Part shown: positions 17,887 through 26,723 of the stretch, piece after piece | Layout: each line of letters starts with the position of its first letter | Numbering within the stretch: position 1 is the stretch's first letter | Assembly (NCBI RefSeq): GCF_005925325.1 | Contig: NZ_SRMP01000003.1 | Location: 1 to 64,000, forward strand | Direction of reading: 5' to 3' | DNA: 64,000 nucleotides | DNA from: Pedobacter helvus | GTDB taxonomy: Bacteria; Bacteroidota; Bacteroidia; Sphingobacteriales; Sphingobacteriaceae | Notes under the pieces: model-generated | Seen by the model: the letters and a program-made list of their open reading frames with translations, nothing else | Told to the model about the DNA's origin: nothing | Databases searched by the model: none | Translations under genes and position numbers: made by a program

Positions 17887-18860
17887 TTTACTTTTTTAAT
17901 AAACATAGCATTCTTTAACTTTCGTCTATCTCTTTTTAAATTTATAGATAGAATCATCCAGATTGATTTCAACATTTTCTGTCCAAATATCTTGCTCAAA
18001 TCTTTGGATATTTTAAATATACTGCCATATGCAACTCCTTTATAATGCTCTGTTACTATCAGTTTAAAATTGGTCTTTGCGGCATCTTTCAGTTCGCCTA
18101 ACGTCCTTCCAAATCTAATTTCACTTTCATTATCAAACCTATTGGTGATCCATTTTAGAAACTGGATATAACCTACAATAAGCCGCTTATTCTTTTTTGC
18201 GGCTTGCGCCGATACATTATCATCACTATAACGCCACTTTATTTTCGGACCACTTATAGTGAATAATCCTTTATCATAGGCAAAATTTATAGATGTAGCC
18301 CAATCACTAGATTGTGCATATTCGAAATCTATGAAGCCTTGGAGTTCAATATATTTTTCTTTTTTAAAAATATGATCAGGCATTGAATTACCCCGCTTCC
18401 ATAAAAGAATATTAATCGCCAAATCCATCGCATTTTCATGCGTAGGGCTTTCTTCAGCAGCAGATAAAAATTTATTATTCTTGTCTATAACACAGGTATT
18501 AAACCTATAAACATCATAAAATTCCTCAGTAGTATTAATAGCCTCATAAAATTTTTCTACACAAGTGGGCTCGGCAATATCATCATCAGAAAACAACCAC
18601 AACCACTTTTCTTCACCCACTCTAGACACACATCTTGCCCACTGCTTAACTAAATTAGTTTTACCTAAATTAGTATTAAAACGATGATAATCAATCGAAA
18701 TCAGTTTTTCATACCTTTTACAAACTGACGCTATATCATCTGGACTACAATCATCGCCAACATAAACCTTAAAGTTCTTATTTGTTTGGCTCGCAAGAGA
18801 ATCTAGAGCTTCACTCAAATACAAAATCTTATATGCAGGTATTACTATTGCTAAATCCAT
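17883..18860 (-). CDS. Glycosyltransferase family 2
   Basis: A GT2 protein of about 325 residues starting MDLAIVIPAYKILYLSEALD, with VGDDCSPDD as the first acidic motif and FSDDDIAEP as the metal-binding DxD-type site. I chose the ATG at 18860 because the GT-A fold starts there; in-frame starts at 18878 and 18887 would add a short leader. It overlaps the next gene by 4 bp. The C-terminal third is divergent and basic. It belongs to the surface polysaccharide locus, but the sugar it transfers cannot be predicted. Confidence 0.8.
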   Translation of the reverse strand: MDLAIVIPAYKILYLSEALDSLASQTNKNFKVYVGDDCSPDDIASVCKRYEKLISIDYHRFNTNLGKTNLVKQWARCVSRVGEEKWLWLFSDDDIAEPTCVEKFYEAINTTEEFYDVYRFNTCVIDKNNKFLSAAEESPTHENAMDLAINILLWKRGNSMPDHIFKKEKYIELQGFIDFEYAQSSDWATSINFAYDKGLFTISGPKIKWRYSDDNVSAQAAKKNKRLIVGYIQFLKWITNRFDNESEIRFGRTLGELKDAAKTNFKLIVTEHYKGVAYGSIFKISKDLSKIFGQKMLKSIWMILSINLKRDRRKLKNAMFIKKVK

Positions 18861-18887
18861 TCTATCATTGTGTATCATAAATAACAT

Positions 18888-19254
18888 TCTCTATGAGTAT
18901 TTATTCCTGAAATTTTCTTCACTACCGATAGAGCGCCATTAATTTGCTTAATCAGATCTTAAGCAAAGATAGCACTTTGTTAAGCCTCTGTAAAGTTTGG
19001 GTACTTAGGTAAACCATTTTTTACACCCAACAGGTTAAATTTTGACTTGTCAACTAACCACTATTACACCAAATCTAGTAGATTGGTATAAACTAAAAAT
19101 GGTGTTTTGGAATTATTTATTCTATCTTCGATCAAAATTTCATATTAACATAGTGCGTTTAGTTCTTAAGCAACCTTCTTTTAATAAGTCCAAGCTATAT
19201 CTTGTAAAAGGCTAAACCGATAAAGAGATATTGTTATCGAAAATACACCAAAAT
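18888..19254. other. Intergenic region between divergent GT genes
   Basis: A non-coding stretch of about 365 bp between two divergently transcribed glycosyltransferase genes; it should hold promoters for both. The only structure I note is a bulged palindrome ACCAAATCTA/TAGATTGGT at 19068-19086. No gene, RNA or clear promoter word was found. Confidence 0.4.
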
Positions 19255-20196
19255 ATGCCCATTGTTTCCGTTATTATCCCCAATTACAATCATGCAGCTT
19301 ATCTAACACAGCGGATAAATTCGGTGCTCGACCAATCATTTCAAGATTTCGAAGTCATTATACTAGATGACTGCTCAACAGATGATAGCAAGGTTATTAT
19401 AGAGCAATATAGATTTCATGAGAAAGTTAGTCGGATAATATACAATAAGGTAAATTCAGGATCGCCGTTTGAACAATGGAAAAAAGGTGTAGAGGCAGCA
19501 ACAGGAGAATGGATTTGGATTGCAGAAAGTGATGATGTAGCCGAAAAAGAATTTTTACATACCGTATTAGAAAATACAAAAAACGATGGCAATATTGTGA
19601 TCTCTTATTGCGCCTCTTGGCGTATTGACAAAGATGGCAGAAGAGAAACTCGATTGGCTTGGGCAGACGATATCAGTAATAGAAATTGGTTAGCAGACTA
19701 TAAAAATGAAGGATTGAATGAGATTAGTACTCAACTATTTTATAAAAATGTAATTGCTAATGCTAGTGCTGTTTTGTTTAAAAAGGAAGCGCTAGACATG
19801 GAGGTTTTTAAATTCATTTCTAATATGCGGTTTGCTGGCGACTGGTTGTTTTGGATAAAATTATTAGAAAGAGGAACGATTTACTATTCGGCTAAAATAT
19901 TAAACAACTTTAGATACCACGATAACACAACAAGAAATCTGAAAAATGCAAGTTTAGAAAAGCAAAGATTTGAAGAATACTTTAGCGTTTTAAATTATCT
20001 AAAAAACAACCACGAGGTACACTGGAATTACAAGAAGCATAAATGGATGCTTTATGACTGGTTGGATAGGTATCAATTAATAAACGAAAAAGCTTTTTTG
20101 CCACTAAACTTAAAATTTCCTTTTTTTTACAACATGTTTCTTTTACATAGGTTTTTAAAAAAGAAAAACCTCCGTTGTAAAGCGCTGAGCTGTTAG
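19255..20196 (+). CDS. Glycosyltransferase family 2
   Basis: A GT2 enzyme of 313 residues beginning MPIVSVIIPNYNHAAYLTQR. The acidic motifs are LDDCSTDDS and AESDD (roughly residue 92), the latter binding the metal and donor diphosphate. I prefer the ATG at 19255 to an in-frame TTG 24 bases upstream, because the conserved fold starts directly after it. It is the first of two rightward genes in the middle of the glycan locus, followed by a Caps_synth-type gene. Sugar specificity is unknown. Confidence 0.85.
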   Translation: MPIVSVIIPNYNHAAYLTQRINSVLDQSFQDFEVIILDDCSTDDSKVIIEQYRFHEKVSRIIYNKVNSGSPFEQWKKGVEAATGEWIWIAESDDVAEKEFLHTVLENTKNDGNIVISYCASWRIDKDGRRETRLAWADDISNRNWLADYKNEGLNEISTQLFYKNVIANASAVLFKKEALDMEVFKFISNMRFAGDWLFWIKLLERGTIYYSAKILNNFRYHDNTTRNLKNASLEKQRFEEYFSVLNYLKNNHEVHWNYKKHKWMLYDWLDRYQLINEKAFLPLNLKFPFFYNMFLLHRFLKKKNLRCKALSC

Positions 20197-20295
20197 ATGC
20201 GTTTTGAAAGTTAACCAATTTACAATATTTTTGACACATCGTTATCCATCTAAAATTTGGATTACCAATGACAAAATAGAACTCCCCAAATAGCT

Positions 20296-21237
20296 ATGTC
20301 TTCAAAGAAAACCAGTAAGTTGTCTATATTTTTCAAAATGCTAAAATGTATTTACATAAATACAATTCAAAACACAACTTTACCTACAAAATACCCTGCT
20401 CAGGAAAAACTGGTTATTGTAAACAATCCCGATGCGAAACCACAAAGTATTCCAAAAATTATTTGGATGTATTGGGAAGACGATGCTATCCCATTGTCTG
20501 TTCAAAAAATGATCGATGCCATTAAAGAGCTACACCCTCAGCATGACATCCATGTATTAAGCGATAAGACTTACAATTCATTTCTCCCTGATTTAGAAAT
20601 TAAAGGCCAAATGCCGATTGCGAATAAAACAGACCTTATACGGTTAGCACTACTGCATCAATTTGGTGGAATATGGATGGACTGCACCATAATTCTAAGG
20701 GACAGTTTTGATTGGATACACGAAATCGCTGAAAAAGAGGCCTTTGATATCGTTGCACATTATAACGAAGATCAAACAACAGATAATGAATATCCCGTAA
20801 TTGAAACTTGGCTATTAGCCGCAGCCCCAAATAACCATATTATTAAACGTTGGCTGGATGTCCTAATGCCGCTCAAAGATTTGGGAAGTAAACAGTACTA
20901 TGAAGAACTTAAAAAAATACCCAATTACGATCTAATTAAACAAAACATCCCGATACCCCATTATTTATTAGTATTTGTAGCTTTACAAGTTGCCTTAAGA
21001 GAGCGCAAAGATTTCAACTTACACCTTAGAAAATGCCAGGATAGTGCGTTTTATCTACAAGAATATTACAATTGGTCTAAATATAAGATGACTTACGCAC
21101 TATGCCGTTTAGAAAACGTTAGGCCAAATCTTTCTATGATCAAGCTTACTTCAAATAACCGATCATTAATTGAAACATTTAGAAAATGGGGATTAATTAA
21201 AAAAAATAGCACTATGGGGTTAATAATGAATTCATAA
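20296..21237 (+). CDS. Capsular polysaccharide synthesis-type glycosyltransferase
   Basis: A 313-residue protein of the Caps_synth (PF05704-like) / GT32-related group. The hallmark KTDLIRLALLHQFGGIWMDC stretch with its DC/DxD-type motif lies near residue 115-135, preceded by IPKIIWMYWEDD. These enzymes use a retaining GT-A-like fold and add sugars to capsule or LPS. A paralogue with the same architecture is encoded at 22173-23111 on the opposite strand. It follows the GT2 gene by about 100 bp. The donor sugar is unknown. Confidence 0.82.
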   Translation: MSSKKTSKLSIFFKMLKCIYINTIQNTTLPTKYPAQEKLVIVNNPDAKPQSIPKIIWMYWEDDAIPLSVQKMIDAIKELHPQHDIHVLSDKTYNSFLPDLEIKGQMPIANKTDLIRLALLHQFGGIWMDCTIILRDSFDWIHEIAEKEAFDIVAHYNEDQTTDNEYPVIETWLLAAAPNNHIIKRWLDVLMPLKDLGSKQYYEELKKIPNYDLIKQNIPIPHYLLVFVALQVALRERKDFNLHLRKCQDSAFYLQEYYNWSKYKMTYALCRLENVRPNLSMIKLTSNNRSLIETFRKWGLIKKNSTMGLIMNS

Positions 21238-21266
21238 ACGTTTAAAAGCTATTTCATTTTTCGCTC

Positions 21267-22130
21267 TCAACGCTTGTTTTTACGCCTCACCATGTTTATG
21301 CCCAGGAAGTACCAGGTAGTATTTCCATTATCTTCCGTCTTTCTTTTAAGCAATGGCATGCCTAAAAAACGATAATAGGTCCATGTTACAGAAAGAGCGC
21401 TTAATTTTATATTATGCTCTTTTTCGAAGTCTTTTTTGAATCTGCGTAAAGGTTTCATGGTCTTTTCTCTTTCCCACTTGCTTTTCTTGCGCTGAGTTGT
21501 TAAAGCCGAGGTATTTCGGTACTTATAGTAATAAACTGCGCCAGGAGCCGATACTACTTTGTTTGCTAAAAACACGGCTTGTAACGAGAATATCATATCT
21601 TCTGCAATATGAGCCGTTTCATCAAATTCCAATTTTTGCTCATTCAAAAAAGAAGTCTTTAACAAATATTTGAAACAATAACCTTGGCTACTTACTTTAG
21701 TCAACACTATCTTATCTTCGGTTAAGGTTGCTAAAAATCTTTGTTGAATATCATATGACGATTTGGGATCTCTCTCATTAATCATTCCGCAATAGGTAAT
21801 ATCCGCGTTGCAGTACAATGCAGAACTTAACATTTGCTCGTAAAAATCAAGATTTATTAAATCATCTGCATCCATAAAGTGCAAATACTCGCCAGTAGCT
21901 GCTTTTAAACCAGCATTTCTGGCTGCAGACACGCCTTTGTTCTCTTGTGAAATAAGCTTGATTCTATATTTTTCAGCAATCTCGACAGTATTATCAGTCG
22001 ATCCATCATCTACGACAATAATTTCGATGTTTTTATAGGTTTGATTTAATATGTTTTCGAGACATTGTGCCAAATAGGGAGCAACATTGTAAGCAGGAAT
22101 GACAACCGAAATGAGGTGTAAATTTTCCAT
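21267..22130 (-). CDS. Glycosyltransferase family 2
   Basis: A 287-residue GT2 protein with ISVVIPAYNVAPYLAQCLEN at the start, VVDDGSTDNT as the first acidic motif and HFMDADDLI as the DxD-type site near residue 90. ISQENKGVSAARNAG completes the classical GT2 pattern. The C-terminal region (HIAEDMIFSLQAVFLANK) closely parallels the GT2 gene at 23130-23912, indicating a duplication. It is the last of four leftward genes. Its sugar specificity cannot be inferred. Confidence 0.87.
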   Translation of the reverse strand: MENLHLISVVIPAYNVAPYLAQCLENILNQTYKNIEIIVVDDGSTDNTVEIAEKYRIKLISQENKGVSAARNAGLKAATGEYLHFMDADDLINLDFYEQMLSSALYCNADITYCGMINERDPKSSYDIQQRFLATLTEDKIVLTKVSSQGYCFKYLLKTSFLNEQKLEFDETAHIAEDMIFSLQAVFLANKVVSAPGAVYYYKYRNTSALTTQRKKSKWEREKTMKPLRRFKKDFEKEHNIKLSALSVTWTYYRFLGMPLLKRKTEDNGNTTWYFLGINMVRRKNKR

Positions 22131-22172
22131 GTATAGTAAGTAATGTATACGCTATCTCTTTTGCTTTGTAGA

Positions 22173-23111
22173 TTAACTAATATATTTGTTATAAAACAAT
22201 TTTAACCGCTCTAATCGATTGTTCCTAAAATAAGCCATTTTATGTATCGAGCCTAATCTAACTATTTCTTCATCAGGAATACTACTCATATCTGGATACT
22301 TTATTTTTGCTTGTAAAAGATGGGGAATAGTATCACTAACAACTGGGCATTTTTCATTTACAAAATTCGTTTGAATAAGTAGGTTATATAAAATTTGAAA
22401 GAAAAAATAATTAATAATTTGATCTTGAGTCTTCCAATAATGAAGTATCAAGTTTAGCATAGCAGAGATAACGGAGCTACCTTTTTTAGCAAAAATTATA
22501 CTATTTAATGTCCGCACCTTATAATTTGGATGCCAACCCCAATAGTGTACATCTGTATTCTCCCAATATGTTTTATTTAACACTGCGTCATCTCGTTGGT
22601 AAATAAAATAATCAAGTTCTGCAAAACGCATAGGTAAAGTATCCGTCAGTAAAATTGTGGCATCTAGCCACACACCACCGTAAGTATTTAGCAGCGCTAA
22701 ACGGAGCAAATCCGAAAAAAAAGTCTTGTTAAACGCAGAATTTTTTCTTTTTTCCCAAACAAAATCGGGTAAATCAATATAATTGCTTACTGTCTCATCA
22801 CTCAATCTAATTATCGTATACTCTCCTTTGTATTTATTTACCGAGCTAAAACACATCTGCACAACTTCAGGCAACTCCACATTTTCAATCCCCTGCCCCC
22901 AATACTGCCATATTATTTTTTCTGTTGAAAACTGCTGTTTTGGTTTTAGTTGATAAGATTCTAGCCTACCCGCAAAATAATCAGCCACAACAGCTTCCCA
23001 ATAATTTTCTACATCTTGATACTGTTTCCAAATTTTGTTACGGTTATAATATTTTTTTCTAGCGCCATTTACATATAAAAATAGTGATGATATTTTCCTT
23101 AAAATATTCAT
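22173..23111 (-). CDS. Capsular polysaccharide synthesis-type glycosyltransferase
   Basis: A 312-residue Caps_synth-type protein, paralogous to the one at 20296-21237. It has KIIWQYWGQGIEN followed by FSDLLRLALLNTYGGVWLDA, the family's donor and metal-binding stretch. I chose the ATG at 23111 over an in-frame TTG at 23120: a TAATTTTG promoter-like word overlaps that TTG, at 23118-23125. It sits between two GT2 paralogues in a leftward run of four genes. It probably adds one sugar of the surface glycan; the donor is unknown. Confidence 0.8.
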   Translation of the reverse strand: MNILRKISSLFLYVNGARKKYYNRNKIWKQYQDVENYWEAVVADYFAGRLESYQLKPKQQFSTEKIIWQYWGQGIENVELPEVVQMCFSSVNKYKGEYTIIRLSDETVSNYIDLPDFVWEKRKNSAFNKTFFSDLLRLALLNTYGGVWLDATILLTDTLPMRFAELDYFIYQRDDAVLNKTYWENTDVHYWGWHPNYKVRTLNSIIFAKKGSSVISAMLNLILHYWKTQDQIINYFFFQILYNLLIQTNFVNEKCPVVSDTIPHLLQAKIKYPDMSSIPDEEIVRLGSIHKMAYFRNNRLERLKLFYNKYIS

Positions 23112-23129
23112 TCTACGCAAAATTAAATA

Positions 23130-23912
23130 CTAAGCTATCCATTTTTTAATAATGTATCTTAATCTCCCAGTTGTTACACCTGGTATTTGAAAATTATACT
23201 TATTAGCAAATTCTATCATAGCATTTCTAGCATGTAATCTATCTTCATGTCGCTTTTTCCTAAAGACCTTATCTTTATTCGTCATAATAGAATTTTCATG
23301 ATGACAATAAGTATATTTAGCTTCAGGTACAACCACTATCTTTTCGGCAAAATATATAGCTGGGAGAGAGAACATCAGATCCTCCATTAATCGCCCTTCT
23401 TGAAAACGCAAACTATGTCTTTTTAAAAAATCTATTTTAAACAAATAGCGCCACACAAATCCCATTTTACCTACATAAGTGGCTTCAAGCTTTTCTTCTG
23501 TTGCGGTGTAGACTATTTGCTTTCTAAAATTCTGACTCTTTTGAGGACTTCCTACATTAATTATTTCACTGCAGGCAACATCAGCTCCCGTTTCTGTTAT
23601 GGCCTCCACTAATGCCTTATAGTAATCCGAATTAATCTCATCATCTACGTCCATAAAATGTATAAACTCGCCATTTGCAGCATCTATACCTGTATTTCTT
23701 GCAGCAGAAAGACCTCTGTTCTTTTCGTGATTGATTAGTTTAACCTGATATCCTTCTGTCATAACAGCAGAATTATCTGCAGAACCATCATTAACTACAA
23801 TTATTTCTAAATTCTTGTAAGATTGGCTCATCATCATATCCAAACACGGCTTTACATACTGTTCACCGTTATAAACTGGAATAATTACAGAAACCAAGGG
23901 ATTACTATTCAT
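23130..23912 (-). CDS. Glycosyltransferase family 2
   Basis: A 260-residue GT2 protein starting SNPLVSVIIPVYNGEQYVK-like, with VVNDGSADNS and HFMDVDDEI (DxD-type site). NRGLSAARNTG matches the classical GT2 acceptor loop. It shares the RLMEDLMFSLPAIYFAEK-type C-terminal block with the GT2 at 21267-22130, so the two are likely duplicates. It is 11 bp from the Stealth gene stop and 18 bp from the following Caps_synth start, consistent with one operon. Confidence 0.87.
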   Translation of the reverse strand: MNSNPLVSVIIPVYNGEQYVKPCLDMMMSQSYKNLEIIVVNDGSADNSAVMTEGYQVKLINHEKNRGLSAARNTGIDAANGEFIHFMDVDDEINSDYYKALVEAITETGADVACSEIINVGSPQKSQNFRKQIVYTATEEKLEATYVGKMGFVWRYLFKIDFLKRHSLRFQEGRLMEDLMFSLPAIYFAEKIVVVPEAKYTYCHHENSIMTNKDKVFRKKRHEDRLHARNAMIEFANKYNFQIPGVTTGRLRYIIKKWIA

Positions 23913-23923
23913 AGCCGAACAAT

Positions 23924-24916
23924 TTAAAGCTCAAAATTAGATTTTTCTGGCAATATGCTCTCAAATGCAGCCTCTACCTTTGCCATGGTTTGTTCATAGT
24001 TTCTCATGTGTTCATTATCATTGATACAAACCAAAGAATAGCTCTGCTCTCTTATCGCTTTTATTGCTTTTTCTGACTTAAACAACAAAGGGAACATTTT
24101 TGTATTTTGATACGTATTGTAAGCGTTGAAATTTGATTTACAAATTTGCCAAGTCCTGAAAAGTTCTTGTGTATAATCTTGTGGACTGCGGAATCTATGT
24201 GTAGACATTCCTTTCAACTCATCGCCTTCCTTCTCCCAAACTTCTTCAAAAGTAGCTTTTAAGTAAGGCTGTGCGTTGTGCGGAGTTCTAAGCGTGACAA
24301 ATTTATCATAAAACGATAACCGCTTGGTCAGCTTGCCCCTACTTCCATAACTCTCATCGTACCACTTATCCCTATCTCTTTTCAACACTTCTTTTTTATC
24401 GAAATGTTTATTGATGATACGGATATTATTTTTCAAGCATTTACTCCACAATGATAGCCCAAAATTTAATCTAAAAGCGGCGATATCATTTGGTAATCCA
24501 TCCTTAAAAAAGCGTTCTTCCGTAATGTGATTAGTAATAAAAAAATCATCATTAAAATACACGAAATGCTCTGATAAGCCTGGGATTTTATGAAGATAGA
24601 TCTCGATTAAACTAGAATTAAATACTGGCAGATACTCTTTCGGAATATAATCTTCGTGATTAACCATCTGTAATTTTGGATGTGCTGTATTTAGCCATTC
24701 TGGACTTTGTCCACACGTTACGAAGTGAATTTTACGCACCCAAGGAGCAAACTTTTCGACACCCCTAAACCAATATTTCAACAGACCGTGGTCACGAAAT
24801 CTAGCTTCCGAAACTTCGTTTTTTGTGTTATCTATTTTACCAGAATACTTTGCGAAATCCTGCTTCCATTTTGGGTCATTCATATCAACCCAAGTAATTA
24901 CAAAGTCTATCTCCAT
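23924..24916 (-). CDS. Stealth family capsular phosphotransferase
   Basis: A 330-residue Stealth protein. Conserved region 1 is the N-terminal IDFVITWVDMNDPKWKQD. Region 2 ends in EHFVYFNDDFFI with its acidic pair, and a later STHRFRSP stretch corresponds to a further conserved block. Stealth proteins resemble the stem of GlcNAc-1-phosphotransferase and act as hexose-1-phosphate transferases that build phosphodiester-linked capsules. Its presence suggests the local glycan contains sugar-phosphate linkages. It starts the leftward run of four genes. No signal peptide is visible. Confidence 0.88.
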   Translation of the reverse strand: MEIDFVITWVDMNDPKWKQDFAKYSGKIDNTKNEVSEARFRDHGLLKYWFRGVEKFAPWVRKIHFVTCGQSPEWLNTAHPKLQMVNHEDYIPKEYLPVFNSSLIEIYLHKIPGLSEHFVYFNDDFFITNHITEERFFKDGLPNDIAAFRLNFGLSLWSKCLKNNIRIINKHFDKKEVLKRDRDKWYDESYGSRGKLTKRLSFYDKFVTLRTPHNAQPYLKATFEEVWEKEGDELKGMSTHRFRSPQDYTQELFRTWQICKSNFNAYNTYQNTKMFPLLFKSEKAIKAIREQSYSLVCINDNEHMRNYEQTMAKVEAAFESILPEKSNFEL

Positions 24917-25109
24917 ACAAAGGATAAAGGTAATGAAAATCGTTTGAAAGATGCTAAAAGGCTAAATTTTGTTAATCTCCCGAATATGTAAATTTCGCTT
25001 AAAGCGGTCAAATCGGATTACACGCTTCTAAACTTTCACTATCTTTGAAACCACAGTTTTCAAAAGGTTTATCGAAAAACAACTGTAAGCAAATATCTTA
25101 AGAACGGCA

Positions 25110-26108
25110 ATGAATAAGACGATTGTAAACATATTAACTGCATTTATCTACAATAAGCAAAAGAAAGAAAAATGGAGAGATAACTTGAGCAAAATTGATC
25201 TTGGCAGCGTAGTTAATAAAGGTATTGCAGAAGTAATTGCAGGTGTGATACCCCATAAAATGACAAGAAACCAATGGCGGGGAATTTTGAGATATGGAAC
25301 TTTAAACGGCATTAAACTGAAGCAGTTCTTGAAAAGAAACGAACATGTTACCCCCAAACACTACTTAACAATTTGTGCGATTGCAAAAAACGAAGGCCCC
25401 TATTTCGAAGAGTGGATAGAATGGCATCGTAGTTTGGGCGTGGAAAGGTTTTATATCTATGACAACGAAAGCACCGACAACACCAAAGAAATTTTAGCGC
25501 CGTACGTAGCAACAGGTTTAGTTGAGTATACTTTCTGGCCAGGCATGAAGCAACAACTTCCTGCGTATGATCACTGTTTAGAAAAACACAGATTAGATGC
25601 CCGATGGATTGCTGTAATTGACCTCGATGAATTTATAAAGCCCATCAAGGACAAATCTATCCCAGAATTTTTAAAGCGTTTTGAGGATTTTTCGGCAGTA
25701 GAAATTAACTGGCTAGTTTATGGTAGTGGTGGCGCAAAAACAAAGGAAATTGGTGGTGTAATGCAACGATTTAAGAAACACTCGAGGCCAGACGAATGGG
25801 CAAACAGACATGTGAAAAGTATCGTAAATCCCCGTCGCGTATTCTCATTTATTGGTTGCCACGAAGTAGCTAGAATAAATGGAAAAACAGCGGATTCGCA
25901 TGGCAATGTGGTGGAAAAAAATTTCCGCGATCGCGAGCCGCAGCAAGATGTGATTAGAGTAAACCATTATGCTGTAAAATCTTACGAAGAATTTCTACAG
26001 AAACGTGCCCGTGGACGTGCCAGAGCATTGGAACAACGCGATTTGGGCTACTTTGGTTGGTTAGACCTTAATGATATTGATGAAAACGATGAGGATACGG
26101 GCGATTAG
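25110..26108 (+). CDS. Glycosyltransferase family 92 protein
   Basis: A 332-residue protein with a GT92 (DUF23-like) domain starting near residue 88: ICAIAKNEGPYFEEWIEWH, then FYIYDNESTDNT and the metal-binding IDLDEFI. VNHYAVKSYEEF near the C-terminus supplies the conserved histidine. GT92 enzymes are typically galactosyl- or related transferases. The N-terminal 85 residues are basic and of unknown function. It ends the polysaccharide locus, nearly touching the convergent HAD phosphatase gene (3-bp gap). Confidence 0.85.
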   Translation: MNKTIVNILTAFIYNKQKKEKWRDNLSKIDLGSVVNKGIAEVIAGVIPHKMTRNQWRGILRYGTLNGIKLKQFLKRNEHVTPKHYLTICAIAKNEGPYFEEWIEWHRSLGVERFYIYDNESTDNTKEILAPYVATGLVEYTFWPGMKQQLPAYDHCLEKHRLDARWIAVIDLDEFIKPIKDKSIPEFLKRFEDFSAVEINWLVYGSGGAKTKEIGGVMQRFKKHSRPDEWANRHVKSIVNPRRVFSFIGCHEVARINGKTADSHGNVVEKNFRDREPQQDVIRVNHYAVKSYEEFLQKRARGRARALEQRDLGYFGWLDLNDIDENDEDTGD

Positions 26109-26111
26109 CTG

Positions 26112-26723
26112 TTAAATCTTATCTATCCTTACCCAATCCATACCCGCAGCAATAGCGCCTTGTACGCCTAAATCTGCATCTTCAAATACAATGCACTTTT
26201 CAGGTGCAACACCTAAAGCTTCTGCAGCGGCTAAAAATGGATCTGGAGCGGGTTTTCCTTTTGAGGTTTCTCCAGCGCAAACCATCACGTCAATCAAATC
26301 AATTAAACCTAAAACGGTTAATGTTTTGGTTACTGTTTTTCTACTTCCACCAGAAACTACTGCAATTTTTACTTTACCAACGTGATTTTTCAAATGTTCG
26401 GCTACGTAAGAAATTGGCTGTGTTTTTTCTATATACTTATCAATGAAGATTTGAGATTTTTCGCTAGCAAAGGTATCTGGCAAATCAACCCCATATCTTT
26501 TAGTGATTTCCTTTGCAAAGACAGCCGTTGGCATTCCTGCAAATTCATCGATCATATTTAGGTCTAAACCAATACCATAATTAGCCGCTACTTCTTCGTA
26601 AGCTAATTTGTGAGCCATCATGTTATCCGCTAGCGTGCCATCACAATCATATAAAAAAGCTTGGTATTCGCCTTCGGTTCTTTTGGTTAAAATTTCTAGT
26701 TTTTCTAAGTGCTTGCTATCCAT
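26112..26723 (-). CDS. HAD family phosphatase (beta-phosphoglucomutase-like)
   Basis: A 203-residue HAD hydrolase. Motif I is YDCDGTLADN (nucleophile Asp near residue 26). A helical cap follows, then motif II VVSGGSRKT, a lysine in SKGKPAPD, and motif IV FEDADLGVQGA. This arrangement matches the beta-phosphoglucomutase/fructose-1-phosphatase YqaB group. The substrate is a small sugar phosphate, but which one is not clear. Its ATG overlaps the hemH stop codon by one base on the minus strand (TAATG), suggesting translational coupling with hemH. Confidence 0.85.
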   Translation of the reverse strand: MDSKHLEKLEILTKRTEGEYQAFLYDCDGTLADNMMAHKLAYEEVAANYGIGLDLNMIDEFAGMPTAVFAKEITKRYGVDLPDTFASEKSQIFIDKYIEKTQPISYVAEHLKNHVGKVKIAVVSGGSRKTVTKTLTVLGLIDLIDVMVCAGETSKGKPAPDPFLAAAEALGVAPEKCIVFEDADLGVQGAIAAGMDWVRIDKI

